Shown: one piece after another, positions 8,268 to 16,203 of the stretch
Layout: each line of letters opens with the position of its first letter
Numbering within the stretch: the stretch's first letter is position 1
Source of the DNA: Betaproteobacteria bacterium HGW-Betaproteobacteria-8
Lineage (GTDB): Bacteria; Pseudomonadota; Gammaproteobacteria; Burkholderiales; Methylophilaceae
Direction: 5' to 3'
DNA length: 20,495 nt
Assembly: GCA_002842135.1 (NCBI GenBank)
Contig: PHCD01000023.1
Coordinates: 1 to 20,495 of the forward strand
Position numbers and translations under genes: made by a program
The notes under the pieces: model-generated
The model's database searches: none
The model's input: the letters and a program-made list of their open reading frames with translations, nothing else
What the model was told of the DNA's origin: nothing

Positions 8268-8395
8268 GCAGCTACACCAAGAATTTAGCAGCTACGCTAG
8301 CTTTACTGCTGCGCTTTATTGATGCTACGCATTATTACTGCTGCGCTATTGGCTGTTGCACTATTAGCTGCCACATTCTCGGCAGCCGCGCTATT
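8268..8395 (-). repeat. Degenerate 15-base tandem repeat between alaA and hom
   Basis: Eight adjacent units read on the minus strand resemble AATAGCGCAGCAGCC. From 8395 downwards, five units are 15 bases long, then two of 17 and one of 19, with increasing divergence toward hom. The first five units are in the alaA reading frame beyond its TGA stop and would encode Asn-Ser-Ala-Ala-Ala-like repeats, until a TAA at 8303-8305. The tract fills most of the gap upstream of hom. No hairpin terminator or attenuator is recognised in it. Confidence 0.7.
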
Positions 8396-8422
8396 GCCAG
8401 TTGGTTTTATGCTGGCCAGGCT

Positions 8423-9670
8423 TCAAGCAACCGAGCTTAAAACTGTTGCGCCATGTTGTTTGCGATAATTCTCAAGGAATCTGGCAATGCGGCCGATGGC
8501 TTCTGTCAGGTCATCTACATTCGGCAGGAAAACCACACGGAAATGATCCGGATTCTTCCAGTTGAAGCCGCTGCCCTGTACCAGCAGGACCTTCTCTTCC
8601 AGCAACAGATCCAGAATGAACTGCTGGTCATCCTTGATCGGGTACATCCTGGGGTCCAGCTTGGGGAACAGGTACATGGCCGCAGCCGGCTTGACGCAAG
8701 TCACGCCTGGAATATCCGTCAACAACTTGTAAGCCAGGTCGCGCTGCTTGCAAAGCCTGCCCGATGGCGCCACCAGATCATTAATGCTCTGGTAACCGCC
8801 CAATGCCGTCTGTATCGCCAGTTGACCCGGCACATTGGCACACAAGCGCATGGAGGCCAGCATATTGAGGCCCTCAATGTAGTCGGTCGCATGTTTCTTT
8901 TCACCGGAAACGACCAGCCAGCCGGCGCGGTAACCGCAGGTACGGTAATTCTTGGAAAGGCCATTGAACGTAACGAACAACACATCATCGGCCAGCGAGG
9001 CGATCGAGGTATGCGTATTGCCGTCATACAGCACCTTGTCGTAGATCTCATCGGCGAATATCACCAGCTTGTGGTGACGTGCGATCTCGATAATGCCTTC
9101 CAGTATCTCTTTCGGATACAGCGCGCCGGTCGGATTGTTCGGGTTGATGATGACGATGCCGCGCGTATTCGCTGTGATCTTGGACTCTATGTCCTTCAGG
9201 TCAGGCAGCCAGCCACTTCCCTCATCGCACATGTAATGACGCGGCGTACCTCCAGCCAGCGTAACCGCAGCGGTCCACAGGGGATAATCCGGCATCGGCA
9301 CCAGTATCTGGTCACCATTGTTCAGCAAGGCCTGCATGGCCATCACGATCAGCTCGGAAACACCGTTGCCGATGATGATGTCGTCTATCGTCACATCAGC
9401 GATGTTTTTCTGCTGGGTGTAATGCATGATCGCCTTGCGCGCAGCGAACAAGCCCTTTGAGTCGGTATAACCGGATGCCTGATCCATATTGCGGATCACA
9501 TCCTGCAATATCTCTTCTGGCGCTTCAAAACCAAACGGTGCGGGATTGCCGATGTTCAGCTTGATAATGCGATGCCCCTCTTCCTCCATCTCCCGCGCGC
9601 GCTCCAGCACCGGGCCACGGATGTCGTAGCACACGTTGTTGAGTTTGGTCGATTTCTGTATGGGTTCCAT
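8423..9670 (-). CDS. alaA: Alanine-synthesising aminotransferase (AlaA-like)
   Basis: Class I/II PLP aminotransferase of about 415 residues, highly similar along its length to E. coli AlaA (glutamate-pyruvate aminotransferase) as I recall it: CYDIRGPVL, LNIGNPAPFGF, GNGVSELIV, NPNNPTGA, FADEIYDK and MLASMRLCANVP. The PLP lysine is K240 in FNGLSKNYR. The start at 9670 (MEPIQKSTKL) matches the family; an open frame starting at 9742 would overlap the promoter elements at 9714-9742. The tail NYRKQHGATVLSSVA is longer than in E. coli, and the frame stays open after the stop through repetitive sequence. It lies upstream of hom and thrC and is probably cotranscribed with them. Confidence 0.93.
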   Translation of the reverse strand: MEPIQKSTKLNNVCYDIRGPVLERAREMEEEGHRIIKLNIGNPAPFGFEAPEEILQDVIRNMDQASGYTDSKGLFAARKAIMHYTQQKNIADVTIDDIIIGNGVSELIVMAMQALLNNGDQILVPMPDYPLWTAAVTLAGGTPRHYMCDEGSGWLPDLKDIESKITANTRGIVIINPNNPTGALYPKEILEGIIEIARHHKLVIFADEIYDKVLYDGNTHTSIASLADDVLFVTFNGLSKNYRTCGYRAGWLVVSGEKKHATDYIEGLNMLASMRLCANVPGQLAIQTALGGYQSINDLVAPSGRLCKQRDLAYKLLTDIPGVTCVKPAAAMYLFPKLDPRMYPIKDDQQFILDLLLEEKVLLVQGSGFNWKNPDHFRVVFLPNVDDLTEAIGRIARFLENYRKQHGATVLSSVA

Positions 9671-9713
9671 GATTATCGCTAACGGCAGAATATGCCCTGC
9701 AAAAAAGTGTGTT

Positions 9714-9742
9714 ATCTTACATTGTCGCGGGCACGCCAGCAA
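9714..9742 (-). promoter_or_regulatory. Sigma70-like promoter for alaA
   Basis: On the minus strand, -35 TTGCTG (9737-9742) and -10 TAAGAT (9714-9719) are separated by exactly 17 bases. Transcription would begin near 9707, about 37 bases before the alaA ATG at 9670. This also argues against the longer alaA start at 9742. The element is read by eye, not measured. Confidence 0.55.
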
Positions 9743-9772
9743 TGAAAGCAGGCAATAAAGCCCGTCTATTCA

Positions 9773-9794
9773 AACCGATATCCGTTAACCGATA
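9773..9794. promoter_or_regulatory. Direct repeat in the alaA / Mth938 divergent gap
   Basis: AACCGATA occurs twice, at 9773-9780 and 9787-9794, 14 bases apart, just before the ATG of the plus-strand gene at 9801. It includes the ribosome-binding region of that gene, which has no clear Shine-Dalgarno. It may be a regulator site or chance. Confidence 0.25.
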
Positions 9795-9800
9795 GCTGCC

Positions 9801-10169
9801 ATGAAATTACACCTGACACAGGCTGCCGGAAACCAGCTAATCACAGGCTACGACGCAGGCTGGGTGGAAGTCAACGCAGTGCGCCATACGCAATCGCTGA
9901 TTGTCTTGCCGAACAGACTGATTGAACGCTGGGTTGCCGCCGATTTTGACAGCCTGGTGGAACTGGATTTTGCACTGCTGCTGGAACTGAAACCTGAAGT
10001 GGTACTGCTCGGCACCGGCACACGACACCGCTTCATCCACCCGCGCATCACACGCAACCTGACCGATGCCGGCATCAGCATCGAATGCATGGATACCGCT
10101 GCGGCCTGCCGGACATACAACATCCTGATGGCAGAAGGCCGCCATGTTGCGGCGGCGCTTCTTGTCTAG
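9801..10169 (+). CDS. Mth938-like (DUF498) domain protein
   Basis: A 122-residue single-domain protein of the Mth938/NDUFAF3-like family. The sequence shows the usual blocks: an N-terminal strand region, SLIVLPNRL, the core PEVVLLGTGTRHRFIHP (about residues 65-81), and IECMDTAAACRTYNIL near the end. There is no signal peptide or membrane segment, so it is cytoplasmic. The mitochondrial relative assists complex I assembly; the bacterial role is not established. It diverges from alaA; I recall this gene beside an alaA-hom-thrC set in other Betaproteobacteria. Its stop codon lies in the first unit of a short tandem repeat. No strong ribosome site is visible. Confidence 0.85.
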   Translation: MKLHLTQAAGNQLITGYDAGWVEVNAVRHTQSLIVLPNRLIERWVAADFDSLVELDFALLLELKPEVVLLGTGTRHRFIHPRITRNLTDAGISIECMDTAAACRTYNILMAEGRHVAAALLV

Positions 10170-10211
10170 ATTTCTTGTCTAGATTTCACTTCTGGACTTT
10201 TTTGCCTGGAT
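10159..10211. repeat. 13-base tandem repeat between convergent genes
   Basis: TTCTTGTCTAGAT is present twice in perfect tandem (10159-10171 and 10172-10184). Two weaker copies follow (10185-10198, 10199-10211). The first copy contains the stop codon of the Mth938-like gene, and the tract fills the gap to the fabB stop at 10219. No hairpin terminator is visible here. Confidence 0.6.
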
Positions 10212-10218
10212 TTTTCTA

Positions 10219-11442
10219 TTAGCCCAGGTTCCGACGTGAGAACATCAAACTGGCATTGGTACCGCCAAAACCGAAACTGTTGGAAAGCGCAGTCTGGATG
10301 TTGGCATTGTCGATGCGGCTACGCACGATATTGAGACCTTCAGCAGCTGGATCGAGGATTTCAATGTTGGCCGAAGCCGCAATGAAGTTGTGCTCCATCA
10401 TCAACAGCGTATAAATCGCTTCATTGACACCCGCAGCGCCCAAGGCATGACCGGAAAGTGACTTGGTAGAGGCAATCGCGGTCTGGCTTTCACCGAACAC
10501 TTCGCGTATAGCCTCCAATTCCTTGACGTCACCCACCGGCGTACTGGTGCCATGGGTATTGATGTAATCGACCGGTCCTTCTATACCCTCCAGCGCCAAC
10601 TTCATGCAACGCACGGCACCTTCGCCGGATGGCGCGACCATGTCGTAGCCGTCCGAAGTCGCACCATATCCCACCACTTCGGCATAGATTTTCGCGCCGC
10701 GTGCCTTGGCATGCTCATACTCTTCCAGCACAACAATACCGCCACCGCCGGAAATCACGAAGCCGTCACGGTTGGCATCATAAGTACGAGAGGCTTTTTC
10801 CGGCGTCTCGTTATATTTGCTGGAGAGTGCACCCATGGCGTCGAACATGAAGGACAGGGTCCAGTGCTCTTCCTCGCCGCCACCAGCAAATACGATATCC
10901 TGCTTACCGAGCTGAATCTGTTCGACACCCGCGCCTATACAGTGGGCGCTGGTCGCACAGGCAGAGCTGATGCCGTAATTGACGCCCTTGATCTTGGCGC
11001 CGGTAGCGAGGCAGGCGGAGATGCCGCTGGCCATGGATTTTGTGACCATGTACGGGCCTACACGACGCACACCTTTCTCTTCCAGAGTGTTCACGCCTTC
11101 TACGATACTTTCATGCGAGGCTCCACCTTGACCAACGATGAGACCAGTGCGCAGGTTAGACACCAGCCCTTCAGGCAGCAAGGCATCCACAATCGCTTCC
11201 TGCATCGCCAGCCAGGTATAGGCATGACCTTTGGCCATAAAGCGCATGAGCTTGCGATCGATCAGTTCTTCCACGTTCAGGTTCTTGATCGACCCGGCGA
11301 CATGCGAACGCAAGCCTCTTTCTGCATACTCCGGCTGATACGAAATACCTGAGCGGCCTGTACGCAGGCTATCCAGCACTTCGGTTTTATTGTTGCCCAG
11401 GCTGGATACAATCCCCATCCCGGTGACTACGACACGACGCAT
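10219..11442 (-). CDS. fabB: 3-oxoacyl-ACP synthase I
   Basis: Condensing enzyme that elongates acyl-ACP with malonyl-ACP and is needed to extend the cis-3-decenoyl product of FabA toward unsaturated fatty acids. It has 407 residues. The catalytic triad is C162 (SSACATSAH), H297 (NTHGTSTP) and H332 ([10 protein letters not shown]), with K327 in [15 protein letters not shown] lies near the C-terminus. The sequence is FabB rather than FabF-like, and its place after fabA supports this. ATG at 11442 is preceded by TTAGGAGA and lies about 50 bases after the fabA stop, so the two form an operon. Confidence 0.95.
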   Translation of the reverse strand: MRRVVVTGMGIVSSLGNNKTEVLDSLRTGRSGISYQPEYAERGLRSHVAGSIKNLNVEELIDRKLMRFMAKGHAYTWLAMQEAIVDALLPEGLVSNLRTGLIVGQGGASHESIVEGVNTLEEKGVRRVGPYMVTKSMASGISACLATGAKIKGVNYGISSACATSAHCIGAGVEQIQLGKQDIVFAGGGEEEHWTLSFMFDAMGALSSKYNETPEKASRTYDANRDGFVISGGGGIVVLEEYEHAKARGAKIYAEVVGYGATSDGYDMVAPSGEGAVRCMKLALEGIEGPVDYINTHGTSTPVGDVKELEAIREVFGESQTAIASTKSLSGHALGAAGVNEAIYTLLMMEHNFIAASANIEILDPAAEGLNIVRSRIDNANIQTALSNSFGFGGTNASLMFSRRNLG

Positions 11443-11491
11443 CGTATTTCTCCTAATAGCGTTATCTGCATATATAGTTTTTGTTTTTGCA

Positions 11492-12007
11492 TCAAAAATT
11501 GTCAGTGCGTGTGAACAGGCCTACACGCAAATCAGTTGCCGCATAGATCTCGCGGCCGTCCAGTTCCATAGTGGCATCGGCGATGCCCATGACCAGTTTG
11601 CGCATGATGACGCGTTTCAGGTCGATTTTATAGGTGACCAGTTTGCCAGTCGGCAACACTTGCCCGGTAAACTTTACCTCTCCGGCACCTAGTGCACGGC
11701 CACGACCGGGGCCGCCCATCCAGCCCAGATAAAAACCAACCAGTTGCCACATGGCATCCAGGCCAAGACAGCCAGGCATCACAGGATCATTCTCGAAATG
11801 GCACTTGAAAAACCACATATCGGGGTTGATATCCAGTTCTGCAATAATCTGGCCGTTACCGTATTTTCCGCCATCCTCGGTGATAGATACAATACGGTCG
11901 ACCATCAGCATTGGCGGTAACGGCAGCTGGGCATTGCCAGGGCCAAACATCTCGCCTCTTCCGCAGCTCAGCAGCTCCTCATAGGTATAGCTATTTTGTT
12001 TAGACAT
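11492..12007 (-). CDS. fabA: 3-hydroxydecanoyl-ACP dehydratase/isomerase
   Basis: Dehydrates 3-hydroxydecanoyl-ACP and isomerises the trans-2 to the cis-3 double bond, starting unsaturated fatty acid synthesis. It has 171 residues, the family's usual size. Catalytic H70 ([14 protein letters not shown]) and D84 ([15 protein letters not shown]) are present at the E. coli positions. It is the first gene of fabAB and diverges from mxaR across 216 bases that hold an imperfect palindrome, possibly its operator. The Shine-Dalgarno is weak. Confidence 0.96.
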   Translation of the reverse strand: MSKQNSYTYEELLSCGRGEMFGPGNAQLPLPPMLMVDRIVSITEDGGKYGNGQIIAELDINPDMWFFKCHFENDPVMPGCLGLDAMWQLVGFYLGWMGGPGRGRALGAGEVKFTGQVLPTGKLVTYKIDLKRVIMRKLVMGIADATMELDGREIYAATDLRVGLFTRTDNF

Positions 12008-12115
12008 CAGAGATTTTTTCTTTGGTGAACAGGATTATTCCGCTATTTTCCCCGGAAACGCCTCGGAGCGAAAGTCCTTACTGGATACACTTGAAAACTA
12101 AAGCACAAACCAGGG

Positions 12116-12154
12116 GTATACAGATCTGTTTACACCGGGCGCAAATCTGTTTAC
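12116..12154. promoter_or_regulatory. Imperfect 18-base palindrome plus a half-site 21 bases on
   Basis: GTATACAGATCTGTTTAC at 12116-12133 is a palindrome apart from one mismatched pair. Its right half, ATCTGTTTAC (12124-12133), recurs at 12145-12154, exactly 21 bases or two helical turns away. It lies in the fabA/mxaR divergent region, about 110 bases from the fabA start and 70-108 bases from the mxaR start. It looks like a binding site for a dimeric regulator; which gene it serves and which protein binds it (a FabR/FadR-type factor or a methylotrophy regulator) cannot be told from sequence. Confidence 0.5.
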
Positions 12155-12175
12155 TATGACGCTTTGTTACATTAT

Positions 12176-12204
12176 TTTACAAATTAACATTTTTTATTTA
12201 CATA
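12176..12204 (+). promoter_or_regulatory. Candidate mxaR promoter
   Basis: TTTACA (12176-12181) and TACATA (12199-12204) are 17 bases apart in an AT-rich stretch. The leader before the ATG at 12224 would be only about a dozen bases, so another start site upstream is possible. The half-sites at 12124-12154 lie just upstream, in an activator-like position. Confidence 0.3.
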
Positions 12205-12223
12205 ATTCAATTGGGATAAGTCA

Positions 12224-13240
12224 ATGAGCGACCACCAACTGGCCGACTGGCGCGAACATGCACTGAAACTGGAATCAGAGATCAACAAGGTGGTCGTCGG
12301 GCAGGAATCTCCCGTTCGGCTGATTACCACAGCCATTTTTGCCCGCGGCCATGTGCTGCTTGAGGGGGATGTCGGCGTCGGTAAAACCACCCTGCTGCGC
12401 GCTTTCACGCGTGGGATTGGCGGTGGTTATCAGCGCATTGAAGGCACTATCGATCTGATGCCGAACGACCTGGTTTATCACACCTACCTTGGCGAAGACG
12501 GCAAACCGCATGTCAGCCCGGGCCCGCTGCTGATGTCGGGTGAAAACCTTTCGATCTTCTTCTTCAACGAAATCAACCGCGCCCGCCCGCAAGTTCACTC
12601 GCTACTGCTCCGCGTCATGGCTGAACGCACTTTGACCGCGTTCAACAAGGAGCATCACTTCCCGCACATGTTGGTATTCGCCGACCGCAACCAGGTGGAA
12701 AAGGAAGAAACCTTTGATATTCCATCCGCCGCACGCGACCGCTTCATGATGGAAATCTCGATTGTCGTACCGAGCGACCCGGCGATTCGTGAAGAGCTGA
12801 TGTTTAACCCGAAATTCCACGATGTCGATTCCCTGGTCAGTACCGTCGCTCAGGACATTCTGGAATTCGACAAGGTCAACGGCATTGCCCGCATCATCCA
12901 GAACTCGATTGACGCCAGTCAGACCCTGAGACGCTATGCACTGGATTTGTGGACGGCCACAAAATCACCTGAACAATTCGGCGTGCAGGTGCATGGCGTG
13001 GAAATGAGCCGCCTGATTATCTCCGGCGCCAGCCCGCGCGGGGTGGGCATGCTGCTGTCAGCCGCCCGCGTTAACGCTTGGCTGAATAACCGCACGGCGG
13101 TGGTACCGGAAGACATCCACGCTGTTTTCCACGAAACCATCGCTCACCGCCTGGTATTCAGCCCGGTCTACGAGATGCGCCGCACCGAGATCGCCCGTGA
13201 GCTGCTTTCAGGCATCATCAATAATGTGTCTGCCCCCTAA
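12224..13240 (+). CDS. mxaR: MoxR-type AAA+ ATPase MxaR
   Basis: A 338-residue AAA+ ATPase of the MoxR class and the first gene of mxaRSACKL. Walker A is GDVGVGKTT (48-56). The Walker B region is IFFFNEINRA, with N115 where MoxR proteins normally have aspartate and E116 kept. The sensor 1 region has N156 (FADRNQ), arginine residues lie in AARDRF (170-174), and sensor 2 is SPRG (270-273). MoxR ATPases act as chaperones together with von Willebrand A domain proteins, three of which follow here. In methylotrophs the gene set supports assembly of the calcium-type methanol dehydrogenase; MxaR's exact task is not established. The cytoplasmic location fits the lack of signal or membrane segments. 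The ribosome site (GGGATAAG) is moderate. Confidence 0.88.
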   Translation: MSDHQLADWREHALKLESEINKVVVGQESPVRLITTAIFARGHVLLEGDVGVGKTTLLRAFTRGIGGGYQRIEGTIDLMPNDLVYHTYLGEDGKPHVSPGPLLMSGENLSIFFFNEINRARPQVHSLLLRVMAERTLTAFNKEHHFPHMLVFADRNQVEKEETFDIPSAARDRFMMEISIVVPSDPAIREELMFNPKFHDVDSLVSTVAQDILEFDKVNGIARIIQNSIDASQTLRRYALDLWTATKSPEQFGVQVHGVEMSRLIISGASPRGVGMLLSAARVNAWLNNRTAVVPEDIHAVFHETIAHRLVFSPVYEMRRTEIARELLSGIINNVSAP

Positions 13241-13251
13241 GTGATTTGAGG

Positions 13252-13332
13252 ATGGCATCTGCTTCCATACAAATCCGGAGCAACTGAAAGAACCGGATAA
13301 AGATGCAGAACCGCCGCCCGGACCCAACCTGA
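13252..13332 (+). other. mxaR-mxaS gap with two mini-ORFs
   Basis: The 93-base gap contains ATG-started frames of 11 codons (13252-13287) and 9 codons (13303-13332). The second stops one base before the mxaS ATG (TGACATG). mxaS itself has no visible Shine-Dalgarno, so it may depend on ribosomes finishing the mini-ORF. The frames are seen; translation is a guess. Confidence 0.25.
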
Positions 13333-13333
13333 C

Positions 13334-14200
13334 ATGACCTCACACGACGAAATCAAGCTGTTTAATTACCACATCGGCTGGCGCTCGCGCGGACACCGGC
13401 CTGGCAGCCACAACAGCACCCAGCGCGGCATGGGCATGGAGTTTCGCGGGCACACCACCCTGCTTTCCTACCCCGATCCGCGCCGCATCGACATACGGCA
13501 AACCATACGCGACCCGCTGGAACAGGTTTATGTGCGCATATTCAACCAGAAGAGCGCCACGCCGGTTTTTGTCCTGTGCGACATGTCGGGCTCCATGCAT
13601 TACGGCAGCTACCAGCGCAAGTTGTCGGTAGCTGCAGACATCGTGCAATCCGTCGCCAAATCCGCCAACGGCAACGCCGACCCGTTCGCATTCATCGGTT
13701 TTGATGAGGAGGTACGCGAAGACTGGCACAGCACGCTTTCATTCAGGCCGCACTATGCTCTGGAACTGGCTGACCAGCTGCGTGACTTTCATCCCGGTGC
13801 CGTTGGCAGCAGGGGCTTGATGGATGTTTCCCGCTACCTGCCGCGTGAACGCTCGCTGATCTTCCTGGTATCCGACTTTCATATGCCGATTGCCGATCTG
13901 GAAGCTGCACTGGCCTTGATGTTGCGCCATCACATCGTGCCTATCGTGCTCTGGGACGAAGCGGAATACCGCAACCTGCCCGAATTTGGCATTGCCAGCG
14001 TCACCGATCCGGAAAGCGGCGCAAAACGCACGCTATTCCTGCGAAAGAAATACCGCGAACGCATCATCCAGAACTTTGAAGCGCGGCGTGAAGCCATCAA
14101 GGCCTTGTTCTTGCGCCTTGATATGCCGCCATTATTCATAGAGCATGGTTATGACGCAGACTTGCTTACCGATTATTTCCACCAATATGTGGCCGCCTGA
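13334..14200 (+). CDS. mxaS: DUF58/von Willebrand A-like protein MxaS
   Basis: A 288-residue protein of the DUF58 type. Near the N-terminus is the family block RPGSHNSTQRGMGMEFRGH (about 22-40), followed by a vWA-like domain from about 75 with the metal-site motif D83-M-S85-G-S87 (CDMSGSM) and a later acidic SDFHMP strand. It has no signal peptide or membrane segment, so it is cytoplasmic, where it could meet the MoxR-type ATPase before it. It belongs to the set linked to MxaFI methanol dehydrogenase assembly, but a specific biochemical role is not established. The start lacks a Shine-Dalgarno, and no upstream in-frame ATG exists before a stop at 13298. Confidence 0.87.
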   Translation: MTSHDEIKLFNYHIGWRSRGHRPGSHNSTQRGMGMEFRGHTTLLSYPDPRRIDIRQTIRDPLEQVYVRIFNQKSATPVFVLCDMSGSMHYGSYQRKLSVAADIVQSVAKSANGNADPFAFIGFDEEVREDWHSTLSFRPHYALELADQLRDFHPGAVGSRGLMDVSRYLPRERSLIFLVSDFHMPIADLEAALALMLRHHIVPIVLWDEAEYRNLPEFGIASVTDPESGAKRTLFLRKKYRERIIQNFEARREAIKALFLRLDMPPLFIEHGYDADLLTDYFHQYVAA

Positions 14201-14204
14201 TCCC

Positions 14205-15212
14205 ATGAAAACTGCCTTAGCCTTTATGCGACAACCCTTCCTGCAATGCGCCGCCCTCAGTCTGGGCCTGCTGCTTTTTACCAGCCAGGCACTCAAGGCC
14301 GAAGAAGGCCGGCTGCCCGCCATCAACCCGAAACTGGTCAAGCTGTCCGTCATCGATCCGGAACGCGACTCTGGTTACACCGTTGGCGACCTGCTCACCC
14401 GCATCGTCACACTGGAAATCAAAAAGCCATACAAACTGCTGGATACCTCCCTGCCTATCATTGGTTATGAAAAACGCTATCAGGGGCAGGTAATCGGTAT
14501 TGAACTGCGCGACATCAAGAAAACTGAAGATGACAGGAAAGACAGCACGGTTTACACCATAGACCTGACTTATCAGGTATTTACCCGCAATGTGGTTGCC
14601 AAACCGGCATCCCTGCCGCCGGAGTTCGTCAAGATCCAAGGCGGCAAGGGCATCTATGAACTCCGTATCCCCAGCTGGAATTTCCGTATATCCCCGATAG
14701 CCGTGTTTGGCGAAGTCAAACTGGAAACCGACATGAGCCCGTTCCGCGGCCCACTGCTCAAACAATATGACCAGGAGGAAATCATCCTGAAAACAGCAGT
14801 CGTCATCCTGGTGCTGGCAGCACTCGGGTTGCTTTACATCCTCGGTGTACATGCCTGGCTGCCACGCATGGGCGGACCGTTTGCCCGGGCATATCGCGAC
14901 CTGAGAAAGCTGCGCAGGCTGCCAGCTTCTGATGAAACACTGAAACTCGGCCTGTCGCGTGTACATCAGGCGTTCAATCTCAGCCTGGGCGGCAGCGTGT
15001 TCAGCGATAGCGTCGATCAGTTCCTGCAACAGAAACCCGTCTTTGCCACCATCCGCCAGGACATCGACCAGTTCTTTGACTTGTCACGCCGTGTGTTTTT
15101 TGAGCAGGTTGACGCCCAGCCCATAGGTGAGGAACAGCATGAGTGGTTGCGTCAGTTCACCCGCCACTGCCGCGACTGTGAACGTGGCCTGAGACCAGAA
15201 AAGCGAGCTTGA
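14205..15212 (+). CDS. mxaA: Methanol dehydrogenase maturation protein MxaA
   Basis: A 335-residue envelope protein. Residues 1-32 look like a signal peptide (hydrophobic stretch, then QALKA), then a periplasmic domain to about 190, one transmembrane segment at about 196-218, and a cytoplasmic tail rich in arginine and lysine, ending with a CxxC pair (HCRDCER). In Methylobacterium extorquens, MxaA, MxaK and MxaL are needed for calcium insertion into MxaF; that role is transferred here by gene order and domain layout. I chose the ATG at 14205, four bases after the mxaS stop and at the start of the signal peptide, over one at 14145 inside mxaS. Confidence 0.86.
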   Translation: MKTALAFMRQPFLQCAALSLGLLLFTSQALKAEEGRLPAINPKLVKLSVIDPERDSGYTVGDLLTRIVTLEIKKPYKLLDTSLPIIGYEKRYQGQVIGIELRDIKKTEDDRKDSTVYTIDLTYQVFTRNVVAKPASLPPEFVKIQGGKGIYELRIPSWNFRISPIAVFGEVKLETDMSPFRGPLLKQYDQEEIILKTAVVILVLAALGLLYILGVHAWLPRMGGPFARAYRDLRKLRRLPASDETLKLGLSRVHQAFNLSLGGSVFSDSVDQFLQQKPVFATIRQDIDQFFDLSRRVFFEQVDAQPIGEEQHEWLRQFTRHCRDCERGLRPEKRA

Positions 15213-15216
15213 ACCC

Positions 15217-16203
15217 ATGAGTTTCGCCAATCCGCTTGTATTGTGGCTGCTGCCACTGGCTTTGCTGCCGCTGTTGCTGGAACGCACGCATAGCCGGGCC
15301 TATTCCTGGGTCGCAATGTTGCCGAGCGACCCGGTTTCCAACATCATTGCCGTCTTCCTCAAGCTGCTGGCAGTCATTGCCATGGCTTTCATATTTCTGG
15401 GCCTGGCCTCGCCCCACACCCCTGAACAACAAGTAGAAAAGGTCGGGGTGGGCGCGCAGATTGCTCTGGTGCTCGACCGCAGCGCTAGCATGGACGATCC
15501 TTTCTCAGGCGCAGGCATTGGCGGCAGGGTTGGCGAAACAAAATCCGCAGCCGCCGCCCGCTTGATTACGGACTTCATCAAACAGCGCGATAACGACTTG
15601 ATAGGCCTGATCACTTTCAGCAATTCCGCCATGCACGTCCTGCCGCTGACCGACAACCGCGATGCCGTCATCGCCGCCGTCAAGGCAACCGCCGGCAATG
15701 CGCTGTTCCAGACCAATATCGGCAGTGGATTGACTAGCGGCACCAGCCTGTTCGAAAAGATCCCCAACTCGGGATCGCGCGCCATCATCCTGGTATCGGA
15801 CGGTGCAGGGCGCGTCAGCGCCGATGTGCAGGAAAAGGTGCGCGACTGGCTGAACCGCATGGATATCGGCCTTTACTGGATCGTGCTGAAGCAGCCAGGC
15901 GGCTTGAGCATTTTTGATGAAACCTACAAACCGCCCGAAGATGAAGCCTTGCCGCCGGTAATTGCCTTGCATGAATACTTCAAGACCCTGAGAACCTCAT
16001 TCCATGCCTACGAGGCTGACGACCCCAGTTCTTTGGCTAAGGCCATTGATGACATCAACCAGAAAGAAAAGAAACCTATCACCTACCTGGAAAAAATCCC
16101 GGGCAGGAACTACACACAGCACTGTTTCATTGTGGCGGCTTTGATGATCGCCCTACTACTCAGCGTCAAATATCTGGAGGTGCGCACATGGCACTCAGCG
16201 TAA
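15217..16203 (+). CDS. mxaC: von Willebrand A membrane protein MxaC
   Basis: A 328-residue BatA-like protein. Transmembrane segments are at about 6-22 and 43-64, the vWA domain runs from about 78 with the metal-site motif D87-R-S89-A-S91 (VLDRSASM) and SDGAGR later, and a C-terminal membrane segment spans about 299-318. It belongs to the mxa maturation set, presumably placing a metal-binding vWA domain at the membrane for MoxR-linked assembly of methanol dehydrogenase; this mechanism is inference. ATG at 15217 follows the mxaA stop by 4 bases, with the GCGAG-like site overlapping the mxaA end. Its 3' end overlaps mxaK by 16 bases. Confidence 0.87.
   Translation: MSFANPLVLWLLPLALLPLLLERTHSRAYSWVAMLPSDPVSNIIAVFLKLLAVIAMAFIFLGLASPHTPEQQVEKVGVGAQIALVLDRSASMDDPFSGAGIGGRVGETKSAAAARLITDFIKQRDNDLIGLITFSNSAMHVLPLTDNRDAVIAAVKATAGNALFQTNIGSGLTSGTSLFEKIPNSGSRAIILVSDGAGRVSADVQEKVRDWLNRMDIGLYWIVLKQPGGLSIFDETYKPPEDEALPPVIALHEYFKTLRTSFHAYEADDPSSLAKAIDDINQKEKKPITYLEKIPGRNYTQHCFIVAALMIALLLSVKYLEVRTWHSA

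Noticed and set aside
8268..8395. CRISPR array
   Set aside because: Units are 15-19 bases, adjacent without spacers, and degenerate.
7445..8440. Plus-strand open frame of 331 codons opposite hom and the repeat tract
   Set aside because: Antisense to hom; the leucine- and cysteine-rich end comes from the repeat tract.
8453..9460. Plus-strand open frame of 335 codons opposite alaA
   Set aside because: Antisense shadow of a strongly recognised aminotransferase.
9671..9742. Longer alaA start at 9742
   Set aside because: It would overlap a good promoter (-35 at 9737-9742, -10 at 9714-9719), and the family N-terminus begins at 9670.
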